Source: DASUBV01 sp035763085 (lineage in GTDB: Bacteria > Actinomycetota > Actinomycetes > Streptosporangiales > Streptosporangiaceae). From it: 20,857 bases of DNA. Position 1 is the stretch's first letter. Each line of letters begins with the position of its first letter. The notes under the pieces were generated by a model. It was given only the letters and a program-made list of their open reading frames with translations. It was not told the DNA's origin and did not search any database. Shown here piece after piece: positions 1-6,574 of the stretch. The translations under genes and the position numbers were made by a program. Where the stretch lies: NCBI GenBank assembly GCA_035763085.1, contig DASUBV010000177.1:1-20857 (forward strand), written 5' to 3'.

Positions 1-41
1 AGTCCAGGCGGCGCCGGCACCCGAGCCACCTCGCTCGCCCA

Positions 42-59
42 GGGCCGCTGGCGCGGCCC
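42..59 (-). terminator. Possible terminator hairpin after the arabinofuranoside transporter operon
   Basis: A perfect 7-bp inverted repeat (GGGCCGC, loop TGGC, GCGGCCC) begins 22 nt beyond the stop codon of the last permease gene. There is no T-run, as is common for GC-rich actinomycete terminators. It could also be a chance GC palindrome, because only 80 bases of this flank are visible. Confidence 0.4.
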
Positions 60-80
60 GGGATCCTGGGTGACTGGCTC

Positions 81-1046
81 TCAGTTGGCGATGGAGCCGA
101 GCAGGAGGCCGGACTTCCAGTAGCGCTGCAGGATGAGGAACAGCCCGACCAGCGGGACGATGGTGACCAGCCCGCCCATCACGATCAGCGGGTACAGGTT
201 GTTGTCGCCGCTGGTCGTCGCGTGCTGGCTCCACAGGCCCATCCCGACCGTCAGCGGGAACAGGTTGTTCTGGCTGAAGATGATCAGCGGCAGGAAGTAG
301 TTGTTCCACACCCCGACGATGCTGATCAGCAGCACCGTCATCAGGCCGGGCACCATGAGCGGCATCGCGATCCGGAAGAAGATCCGCACCTCGCCGGCCC
401 CGTCGATGCGGGCCGCGTCGATCAGCTCGCGCGGCACCGACACCTGCACGTAGGTCCGCATCAGGTACAGGCCGACCGGGCTGACCATGCTGGGCAGCAC
501 CATGCCCCAGATCGAGTTGATCAGGTGCACCTTGGCGTAGACCAGGTACAGCGGCAGGGTGATCGCGCTGATCGGGACCAGCAGGGCGGCGATGACCAGG
601 TAGAACATGGCCTGCGAGCCGCGGAAGCGGAACCGGGCGAAGCCGTACCCGCCGAAGGCCGCCAGTGCGGTGGCGCCGACGCCGCCGAGGACAGCGTACA
701 GGGCGGTGTTCCCGAACCAGCGGATATAGGTCCCGTCGCCGTCCACGTTCTGGAACAGCAGCGAGAAGTTGTGGAAGAACTCGAACGGCCGGGCGAACCA
801 GAACCCGAAGGACTGGAAGATGTTGGCCTGGGTCTTGGTCGAGTTGATGATGATCCACAAGACCGGGACCAGCGTGAAGACCGCGAACAGCACGGCCAGC
901 GCGGTCAGCAGCGGCACCGTCCACGGGCGGAGCCCGTAGAGCTTGACCGGGATCTGGGCGGTGCGCTCCTCCAGCTGCTCGCGCTTGCGCCGCTGGCGGC
1001 GGGTCTCGGTCCGGGGCGCGGCCCCGCGCAGCGTCGAGGCGGTCAA
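81..1046 (-). CDS. Carbohydrate ABC transporter permease, MalG type
   Basis: Inner-membrane permease, 321 aa, forming a heterodimer with the MalF-type protein encoded just upstream to import an oligosaccharide. The N-terminus is a basic cytoplasmic stretch followed by about six hydrophobic segments. The ATPase-docking EAA loop is clear (PRELIDAARIDGA followed by IAMPLMVPG), and the C-terminus (LQRYWKSGLLLGSIAN) has the usual MalG-like ending. I place the start at a TTG whose first two bases precede the A of TTGA, overlapping the upstream stop by 4 nt, with a GGAGAGGGGAG ribosome site just before it; translational coupling is therefore likely. The longer open frame to 1559 runs antisense-like through the upstream permease in another frame and is not credible. 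The operon contains a GH51 arabinofuranosidase, so an arabinose-containing oligosaccharide is the inferred substrate. No ATPase gene accompanies it. Confidence 0.93.
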   Translation of the reverse strand: MTASTLRGAAPRTETRRQRRKREQLEERTAQIPVKLYGLRPWTVPLLTALAVLFAVFTLVPVLWIIINSTKTQANIFQSFGFWFARPFEFFHNFSLLFQNVDGDGTYIRWFGNTALYAVLGGVGATALAAFGGYGFARFRFRGSQAMFYLVIAALLVPISAITLPLYLVYAKVHLINSIWGMVLPSMVSPVGLYLMRTYVQVSVPRELIDAARIDGAGEVRIFFRIAMPLMVPGLMTVLLISIVGVWNNYFLPLIIFSQNNLFPLTVGMGLWSQHATTSGDNNLYPLIVMGGLVTIVPLVGLFLILQRYWKSGLLLGSIAN

Positions 1047-1999
1047 GACAGCTCCCCTCTCCGGCGGCGGAACAGCAGCGCGCCGACCGAGATGATGATG
1101 ACGATGACTCCGAGGATCACGGCCATGGCCGCGGCCAGGTTGTACTGCGCGCCGCTGATGGCGGTGTTCAGGATGTACAGGGTCGGGGTGTAGTTGTCGG
1201 TGATCACCCCGGCCTGGTAGTTGCTCAGGATCAGCGGCTCGACGAACAGCTGCGAGGCGCCGATGACGTTGAGGAACACCAGCATCACGATGGCCGGGCG
1301 GACCATCGGCAGCTTCACCTTGAGGATGATCCGCCACAGCGGGGCGTCGTCCAGGATGGCGGCTTCCACGATGTCGCGCGGCACCGACCGCAGCGCGGTG
1401 TAGAGGATGACCATGTTGTAGCCAGTCCACTCCCAGATCACGATCACGATGATCGAGGGCAGCATCAGGCCGGAGGAGAAGAAGTTCACGTTGCCCGCGC
1501 CCAGCGCGCTGGCCAGGTGCGTGACCGGCCCGTACTGCGGCTCCAGCATGAAGCCCCACATCAGCGCGGCGACCACGATCGGCACCGCGAACGGGATGAA
1601 GAAGATGGCCCGGAACGTGCGCCCGGCCTTGATCACGCCGAGGTCAAACAGGGTGGCGAAGAAGAACGCGATGATCAGCATGACGGTGATCTGGATCGCG
1701 CCGAAGATGGCCACCCGGATGACCCCGGACCAGAACAGCCCGGAGCCCAGGACCGAGGTGTAGTTGCTGGCCCCGGTGAAGACGGTGCCGCCGATGATCC
1801 GGGTGGTGTACAGGCTGGTGTACACCGCGTAGCCCAGCGGCACCACGATGAACAAGATGAACGCGATCAGGAACGGCGTGATGAAGGCGATGCCGCGCCG
1901 GTCTCGGCGGGTGGCCCACCCGGCGTGCGCGGCTGGCCGCGCCGCGGCAACCTTGCCCGGCGGACCGTGCCGCGGCGCCTGCACGGCGGTCTCACTCAT
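1043..1999 (-). CDS. Carbohydrate ABC transporter permease, MalF type
   Basis: Inner-membrane sugar permease of 318 aa, partner of the MalG-type permease that overlaps its stop codon. A hydrophilic N-terminus of about 35 residues precedes the first membrane segment (FLIAFILFIVVPLGYAVY), with further segments near residues 95-120, 138-152, 178-200, 234-246 and 296-311. The EAA loop lies at about residues 206-235 (PRDIVEAAILDDAPLWR, then LPMVRP). It has DDA where the family consensus has DGA. The ATG start has an AAAGGA ribosome site a few bases upstream. A 185-nt hairpin-rich gap separates it from the binding-protein gene, which probably lowers its expression relative to that gene. Substrate assignment to arabinofuranosyl oligosaccharides rests on operon context only. 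Confidence 0.93.
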   Translation of the reverse strand: MSETAVQAPRHGPPGKVAAARPAAHAGWATRRDRRGIAFITPFLIAFILFIVVPLGYAVYTSLYTTRIIGGTVFTGASNYTSVLGSGLFWSGVIRVAIFGAIQITVMLIIAFFFATLFDLGVIKAGRTFRAIFFIPFAVPIVVAALMWGFMLEPQYGPVTHLASALGAGNVNFFSSGLMLPSIIVIVIWEWTGYNMVILYTALRSVPRDIVEAAILDDAPLWRIILKVKLPMVRPAIVMLVFLNVIGASQLFVEPLILSNYQAGVITDNYTPTLYILNTAISGAQYNLAAAMAVILGVIVIIISVGALLFRRRRGELS

Positions 2000-2036
2000 C
2001 GGAAATCCTTTCGCGCGGAAACTATGCGGCGGTACT

Positions 2037-2118
2037 GGTCCCGGCGCCGCCCTGCCCGGCGGCGGCGGGCGGGACCAGGGAACGACCCTGGGCCCCCCGT
2101 GCCGCCCTGCCGGGCGGC
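2037..2118. repeat. Clustered small hairpins in the binding protein-permease gap
   Basis: Three inverted repeats are packed here: 7-bp arms at 2037-2043/2070-2076 (GGTCCCG/CGGGACC), 6-bp arms at 2075-2080/2086-2091 (CCAGGG/CCCTGG) and 7-bp arms at 2101-2107/2112-2118 (GCCGCCC/GGGCGGC). The stretches beginning at 2046 and 2101 are also near-identical direct repeats 55 nt apart over about 24-30 bases. No coding potential is seen in the gap. Confidence 0.6.
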
Positions 2119-2134
2119 GGCAGGCGGGGCGGGG

Positions 2135-2178
2135 CCCGGGTGGCGCGCCGAGCGGGGGGAGTCGGCGCGCCACCCGGG
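2135..2178 (-). terminator. Strong intercistronic stem-loop (17-bp perfect stem), attenuator-like
   Basis: The arms at 2135-2151 and 2162-2178 are perfectly complementary over 17 bp, including CCCGGGTGGCGCGCC and its complement, with a 10-nt G-rich loop. The stem begins 6 nt after the stop codon of the binding-protein gene. In an operon this position is typical of a partial terminator or of a 3' stabilising structure that raises the amount of binding protein over membrane permeases. It has no T-run, so stabiliser or partial terminator are both possible. Confidence 0.75.
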
Positions 2179-2184
2179 TGCTGG

Positions 2185-3606
2185 TCAGCCGGTAACCGTG
2201 AAGCCCTGCGCCTTGGCGTAGGCGGTCTCCTGGCTCTGGAAGGACTTGAAGGCCTGGGCCAGCGTCTCCTTGCCGGTCAGGACGCCGCCGAAGGTCGTGT
2301 TGGCCTGGGTCAGCGCCTGCGTCATGAACGGCGGCCACGGGGTCGCCGGGATCTGGGTGGCGTGCTGGGTGAACACCGCGTTGGGGTGCGAGGAGCCTGA
2401 GATCGGGTAGGTCAGGCTCTTGAACGACGACGAGGTGAGCAGCGGCACGTAGGTCGGGAACAGCGAGGACGGCGGCGTCTTGACGATGTTCCACGAGTCG
2501 TCGGTTGCCGTCAGCCACTCAGAGAAGGCCGCGGCCTGGGCCGGGTGCTTGCTCTGGGTGAAGACCGGGTAGGTCGAGCCGCCCCAGTCGGCACCGACCT
2601 GGGCGCCCGCGCTCCACTGCGGCAGGCTGGCCGCGCGCCACTTGCCCATGGTCTGCTTGGCGCTGGGCGCGAAGTAGGACGGTGCCCATGCCGAGTACAG
2701 CGCCGCGGCGATGATGCCCTTGTCCATGTTCGTGTTGACCAGGGTGCCGGCGTCATTGAAGGTGCTGATCACCTTCGCGTCGAGCAGCTTCTGCCAGTAG
2801 GCCGCGAACTTCATCTGCGCCGGGCCGGTCCAGTTGATCTTCACCGAGCTGCCGCCGGTGTAGTCGAACGGCCACGCGCCGGCCTGGCCCATGATGTTCA
2901 TCAGCCACTGCAGGTCGTTGGGCGAGAAGTTGAGCAGGTACGCCGACGGGTCGGCCTTGTGCAGCTTGGCCGCGGCGGCCGCGAAGTCCGCCCAGGTGGC
3001 CGGCGGCGTGACCTTGTACTTCTTCAGCAGCGGCGCGTTGTAGTAGAACGCCATCGGGCCGAAGTCGCTGGGCATCGCGTACACCGACGACCCGCGGCTG
3101 ACCTGGCTCCAGGCCCACGGCACGAACTTGTCCTTGTAGTTGTTGGCGCCGTACTTCGACAGGTCGACGAGGTAGTGCTGCACCTCGAACGAGGGCAGCT
3201 CATCGAACTCCATCTCGGCGACGTCGGGCGCGCCCGAGCCGGCCTTCATGGCGTTGTTGAGCAGCGTGTACTCCGCGTTGCCCGCGCCCGGGTCCTCCAG
3301 CTGCACGCACACCGACGTGTGCGTCTTGTTGTACTGGTTCACCGCGCGGTCCATGCCCGGCACCCACGCCCAGAAGGTGATCTTCGTGGCGCTGGAGTTC
3401 TGGCACGAGCCGCCGGCCAGCACGCTGGCGCTCGGGCTCGCGCTCGCCGAGCCCCCTGACCCGGAGGAGCCCCCGGCCGGGGCGCTGGTACCGCAGCCGG
3501 CCAGCAGCGCGATCGCGGACCCGCCCGCGATCAGCGCGGCCCCGCGAGCTGCCCGTGGTCCGGGCCCTGTGCGGCGGGCCCGGTGCCGATGTGTGAACGC
3601 AAACAT
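2185..3606 (-). CDS. Extracellular sugar-binding lipoprotein of an ABC transporter
   Basis: High-affinity receptor of the importer, 473 aa, anchored on the outside of the membrane. A lipoprotein signal sequence is visible: basic n-region (HRHRARR), hydrophobic core and lipobox LLAGC with the acylated cysteine at residue 38, followed by a Gly/Ser-rich linker to about residue 70. The mature part has the solute-binding family 1 pattern: KITFWAW near the start, PDVAEMEFDELPSF, YYNAPLLKKYKV..PATWADF, and a C-terminal helical region. The ATG at 3606 has AAGGAG 9 nt upstream. A start eight codons further up is open but would put the ribosome site inside the gene. It follows the GH51 gene after 60 nt and precedes two permease genes, so arabinofuranosyl oligosaccharides are the inferred ligand. 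Confidence 0.93.
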   Translation of the reverse strand: MFAFTHRHRARRTGPGPRAARGAALIAGGSAIALLAGCGTSAPAGGSSGSGGSASASPSASVLAGGSCQNSSATKITFWAWVPGMDRAVNQYNKTHTSVCVQLEDPGAGNAEYTLLNNAMKAGSGAPDVAEMEFDELPSFEVQHYLVDLSKYGANNYKDKFVPWAWSQVSRGSSVYAMPSDFGPMAFYYNAPLLKKYKVTPPATWADFAAAAAKLHKADPSAYLLNFSPNDLQWLMNIMGQAGAWPFDYTGGSSVKINWTGPAQMKFAAYWQKLLDAKVISTFNDAGTLVNTNMDKGIIAAALYSAWAPSYFAPSAKQTMGKWRAASLPQWSAGAQVGADWGGSTYPVFTQSKHPAQAAAFSEWLTATDDSWNIVKTPPSSLFPTYVPLLTSSSFKSLTYPISGSSHPNAVFTQHATQIPATPWPPFMTQALTQANTTFGGVLTGKETLAQAFKSFQSQETAYAKAQGFTVTG

Positions 3607-3649
3607 CTTGGTGGACTCCTTGCCTGTCACTGGTGCTATTTCTGCGGGA

Positions 3650-3670
3650 GTAGCCGGCCGGGCCGGCTAC
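3650..3670 (-). terminator. Intercistronic hairpin overlapping the GH51 stop codon
   Basis: A perfect 9-bp stem (GTAGCCGGC, loop CGG, GCCGGCTAC) includes the TAG stop of the GH51 gene. It sits in the 60-nt gap before the binding-protein gene. It may reduce read-through or act as an mRNA processing or stability element; a full terminator is unlikely because no new promoter is evident in the gap. Confidence 0.5.
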
Positions 3671-5139
3671 CTGCTGGTCGTCGCCACCTCGACGGCGGTG
3701 AACGACTGGGGCGGGAGGGTGAGGGACAGCACCGGGCCGGCCGGCTTCTCCGACCCTTCCGCCACGGAAGCTCCCTCGACCTCGGGCAGGATGCGGGCGG
3801 CCGGCTCGCGCTCGGCCGTCACGGTGGTGATCTCGGCGGCGCCGTCGAACGCCAGGTCGCGGAGCACGATCTCGGCGGACTCGGCCTGCTGGCTGCGGTT
3901 CACCAGGGTGAGCGACAGCCGGCCGGGAGATGCGGTGGCCGCAGCGTCGATCAGGTGGAACGGGCCGAGGTCGGCGACCCGGTGCGGCCATCGCCCGACC
4001 GGCTCCTCGGCGGGGCCGTCCACGGTCGGCCCGGTGACGTAGCAGTCCACAGCCGCCTCCAGCGCGCCCTTGGCGTGCAGCAGCACGGGGTAGTAGATCG
4101 GCTGGGTGACCGCGGCCTGCGGGGTGGTGACGATCGGGGCGATGGCGTTGACCATCTGGGCGAGGTTGGCCATCGCGACGCGGTCGCAGTTGCGCACGAA
4201 GATGTTCAGGTAGGTGCCGACGGCCAGGGCATCGGAGAAGTTGTAGCGCTCCTCCAGCGTGCCGTCCTCGGTCCGGTACCAGACGTTCCACTCGTCGTAG
4301 GCGAGCTTCGGCTTGCGGGCAGTCTTCTTGTTGTAGGCGGCGCGGTCGATCAGCGAGCTGGCGTACCGGATCGCCCGCTCGGCCTGGTGCGGGGCCAGCA
4401 CATTGGCCCAGTAGTCGTCGGAGCCGGTGTAAATGTGCAGCGAGTGCAGGTCGACCAGGTGGGCCATGCCGTCGATGACAGTCCGGTCCCAGTCGTTCCA
4501 GCCGTTCATGCCGCAGCTGACGAGCACGGCGCCCGGGTCCAGCATCCGGATGGCGCGCGCCCAGCGCGAGGCGGTGCGCACGTACTCCTCGGCCGACAGC
4601 GCGCCGACCTGCCAGTCGCCGTACATCTCGTTGCCCAGGCCCCAGTACCGCACCTGGTAGGGCGCGTCCTGGCCGTTGGCGCGGCGCCGCTGGGCCCAGG
4701 CGGTATCACCCGCGCCGGTGCAGTACTCGACCCAGGCCAGTGCCTCTTCCAGGGTGCCGGTGCCCATGTTCAGGCAGATGTAGGGATCGGTGCCGAGCTC
4801 GGCGCAGTAGGCCAGGAACTCGTCGGTGCCGAACCGGTTGGACTCCTGGCCGCCCCAGGCCAGCTCCGGCCGCCGCGGCCGGGCGTCCTTGGGGCCGATG
4901 CCATCGGTCCAGTGGTAGTTGCTGACGAAGTTGCCGCCCGGCCAGCGCAGCACGCCCATCCGCAGCTCGCGCAGCAAGTCCAGCACGTCGGTGCGGAACC
5001 CCCTGGCATCGGCCAGCGGCGAGCCCTCCTCATACATGCCGCCGTAAATGCACCGGCCGAGATGCTCGACGAAACCACCGAAGACGTTGCGGCTCAGGTC
5101 GCCGATCCGGCGGCCCGGGTCAACCACGATGCGGGTCAA
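3667..5139 (-). CDS. Alpha-L-arabinofuranosidase, glycoside hydrolase family 51
   Basis: Retaining exo-hydrolase of 490 aa that releases L-arabinose from alpha-L-arabinofuranosides. The N-terminal half is a TIM barrel with typical GH51 blocks: NVFGGFVEHLGRCIYGG (18-34), LRWPGGNFVSNYHW (64-77), the acid/base motif GLGNEMYG with Glu171, and the nucleophile motif YDEWNVWY with Glu283. The C-terminal beta-domain runs from about residue 380. There is no signal peptide, so it acts in the cytoplasm on imported oligosaccharides. Length matches the family. The start is a TTG overlapping the regulator's TGA by 4 nt, with GGAGGA just upstream; translational coupling to the lacI gene is likely. The overlap and position make it the first structural gene of the operon. 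Confidence 0.96.
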   Translation of the reverse strand: MTRIVVDPGRRIGDLSRNVFGGFVEHLGRCIYGGMYEEGSPLADARGFRTDVLDLLRELRMGVLRWPGGNFVSNYHWTDGIGPKDARPRRPELAWGGQESNRFGTDEFLAYCAELGTDPYICLNMGTGTLEEALAWVEYCTGAGDTAWAQRRRANGQDAPYQVRYWGLGNEMYGDWQVGALSAEEYVRTASRWARAIRMLDPGAVLVSCGMNGWNDWDRTVIDGMAHLVDLHSLHIYTGSDDYWANVLAPHQAERAIRYASSLIDRAAYNKKTARKPKLAYDEWNVWYRTEDGTLEERYNFSDALAVGTYLNIFVRNCDRVAMANLAQMVNAIAPIVTTPQAAVTQPIYYPVLLHAKGALEAAVDCYVTGPTVDGPAEEPVGRWPHRVADLGPFHLIDAAATASPGRLSLTLVNRSQQAESAEIVLRDLAFDGAAEITTVTAEREPAARILPEVEGASVAEGSEKPAGPVLSLTLPPQSFTAVEVATTSR

Positions 5140-6221
5140 GAGTCCTCCGTTCTGGGTGCAGCGGGAGCAGAAGTCTGAGCGGGAAGGGGCCTGGCGGCGC
5201 TGGCCGGCGCCGGGCTGCCGCAGGAGCCGCGCACGATCAGCTCGACGGGCAGCAGGACCGGCTCGGCCGGGGGGTCCTGGCCGCCGATGCTGGACAGCAG
5301 CAGCTCGACGGCCCGCTCGCCGGTCTGCGCGAACGGGACGCGCAGCGACGACAGCGACGGGGTGAGGTACTCGGCGAAGGGCATGTCGTCGCAGCTGACG
5401 ACGGCGACATCGCCGGGTACCGAGCGGCCGGCCGCGGCCAGCGCGCTGAGCACCCCGATGGCCATGGTGTCGCTGTGCACGAAGATGGCGGTCATCTCCG
5501 GATCCCGCTGCAGCAGCAGCCGGGTCGCCGCCGCTGCCGTGCCAGGCGTCCAGTCCGCCTCGACGGCCAGGTCCTCGCCGGGCTCGATGCCTGCCTGGCG
5601 CAGCGCGTCCTCGTAGCCGTGCAGCCGGCTGCGCACGACGTGCCGGCGGAACGGGCCGGTGACCGTGCCGATCCGGGTGTGGCCGAGGGACAGCAGGTGC
5701 CGCGTCGCGAGCCGGGCGCCGTCGCGGTGGTTGGAGCCGACCAGCGGAACCCCGCCGCCGGGCACGTGATGCAGGCTGACCGCCGGGACGTAGCGGCGCA
5801 GCAGGTCAGCCACCGCCGTGTCGCCCTCCAGCTGCGGAGCGGCGGCAATGATGCCGTCGACCCGGCGGTCGATCAGCATCTGCAGCACCGCGGTGCCGTC
5901 CTCATCGTGCACGGCCATGTTGCCGATGAGCACCGCGTGCTCATGGCGCCGCGCGGTCCGCTCGGCGGCCACCGCGAACTGCGACAGCGCGCCGTCGGTC
6001 AGGTCGCCGGTGACCAGGCCGATCGTCGAGGTGGACTGCTGCACCAGGCTCCGGGCCACGGTGTTGGGCCGGTAGCCGAGCTTCTCGGCGACGGCCATGA
6101 TCCGGGCTGCGGTCTCCGCGGACACGCGCACGTTGCCGCCGTTGAGCACCTTGCTCGCAGTCTGGAAGCTGACACCGGCCTTAGCCGCGATTTCCTTGAC
6201 CGAAACGTACCGGCGAGCCAT
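5136..6221 (-). CDS. LacI-family transcriptional regulator of the GH51/transporter operon
   Basis: DNA-binding regulator of 361 aa. The N-terminal helix-turn-helix is intact (VSVKEIAAKAGVSFQTASKV, residues 6-25) and followed by the hinge region (RIMAVAEKLGYRPNTVARSL). The rest is a periplasmic-binding-protein-like effector domain with family motifs IGLVTGDLTD, DGIIAAAP, HRDGARLATRHLLSLGHTRIG, TAIFVHSDTMAIGVLSAL and VVSCDDMPFAEYLTPSLSSL. A short Pro/Ala tail ends the protein. The ATG has AGGA about 5 nt upstream. It is the first gene of its operon and overlaps the GH51 gene by 4 nt, so it probably represses its own operon and responds to arabinose or an arabino-oligosaccharide. The CGAACGTTCG palindrome at its promoter is the obvious binding-site candidate. 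Effector and operator assignments are inference. Confidence 0.94.
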   Translation of the reverse strand: MARRYVSVKEIAAKAGVSFQTASKVLNGGNVRVSAETAARIMAVAEKLGYRPNTVARSLVQQSTSTIGLVTGDLTDGALSQFAVAAERTARRHEHAVLIGNMAVHDEDGTAVLQMLIDRRVDGIIAAAPQLEGDTAVADLLRRYVPAVSLHHVPGGGVPLVGSNHRDGARLATRHLLSLGHTRIGTVTGPFRRHVVRSRLHGYEDALRQAGIEPGEDLAVEADWTPGTAAAATRLLLQRDPEMTAIFVHSDTMAIGVLSALAAAGRSVPGDVAVVSCDDMPFAEYLTPSLSSLRVPFAQTGERAVELLLSSIGGQDPPAEPVLLPVELIVRGSCGSPAPASAARPLPAQTSAPAAPRTEDS

Positions 6222-6304
6222 ACCGTCCTGCCGTTGCGCGACGTGGGGGAGGGGCGGGAGACGTGCCTGCTGCGCCGCTCACGAGCGGCGCACCGAGGGG
6301 TGGA

Positions 6305-6314
6305 CGAACGTTCG
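6305..6314. promoter_or_regulatory. Candidate LacI-family operator at the transcription start
   Basis: CGAACGTTCG is a perfect 10-bp palindrome with the central CG typical of LacI-family operators. It starts 5 nt downstream of the predicted -10 box and covers the expected transcription start of the minus-strand operon, a classic repression position. The same core recurs at 6559-6568. Confidence 0.65.
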
Positions 6315-6319
6315 CGTAA

Positions 6320-6349
6320 AAGGTAGATCTGCCGCTGATCGGCCGTCAA
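6320..6349 (-). promoter_or_regulatory. Promoter of the lacI-GH51-transporter operon
   Basis: On the minus strand a -35 box TTGACG (6349-6344) is separated by 18 nt from a -10 box TACCTT (6325-6320), matching the TTGACn / TAnnnT pattern of the main actinomycete sigma factor. The predicted start near 6313 gives a leader of about 90 nt. The remainder of the 353-nt gap 6222-6574 holds the operator copies, a direct repeat and a hairpin; no gene is seen. Confidence 0.65.
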
Positions 6350-6353
6350 TACC

Positions 6354-6371
6354 TGTTTCCAACATGTTTCC
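6354..6371 (-). repeat. Direct repeat GGAAACA just upstream of the -35 box
   Basis: On the minus strand GGAAACA occurs twice with an 11-bp period, one helical turn, ending 4 bp before the TTGACG box. This spacing would suit an activator or a second regulator on one DNA face. No family is recognised, and chance cannot be excluded. Confidence 0.35.
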
Positions 6372-6490
6372 GGCGTCGTGGGACAACAGGCCTCAGCTGT
6401 CTGAGAGGCATCTATGCAGCTAAAAGCCCCGGCCGCGGAATCGGCTGGCTACCTGGGCGTACGGGAGCGCAGCCAGGCGCGAGGTCGTTT

Positions 6491-6512
6491 CCCGCCCGCC
6501 AGCGCGGGCGGG
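6491..6512 (-). terminator. Terminator hairpin after the second lacI gene
   Basis: A perfect 9-bp stem (CCCGCCCGC / GCGGGCGGG) with a 4-nt loop lies 63-84 nt beyond the stop codon of the minus-strand lacI gene ending at 6575 and before the promoter of the next minus-strand operon. It lacks a T-run. Confidence 0.55.
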
Positions 6513-6552
6513 CCAGGGCTCCGGCAGGGCGGTGGGAAATTTGGGGGATTTG

Positions 6553-6574
6553 TCCGTGCGAACGTTCGCTCGGA
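6553..6574. promoter_or_regulatory. 22-bp palindrome, second candidate LacI operator
   Basis: A palindrome of 22 bp with one T/T mismatch pair: TCCG, T, the perfect 12-mer GCGAACGTTCGC, T, CGGA. It contains the same CGAACGTTCG core as the promoter-proximal site. It abuts the stop codon of the second lacI gene and its centre lies 254 bp from the first site, about 24 helical turns. It may be an auxiliary operator for DNA looping. It could equally be a site for the second LacI protein. Confidence 0.6.

Noticed and set aside
3583..5178. 531-codon plus-strand open frame opposite the GH51 gene
   Set aside because: Antisense shadow: the minus strand encodes a GH51 enzyme with both catalytic motifs, and the plus-strand product is rich in repeated Gly/Val/Arg with no recognisable domain.
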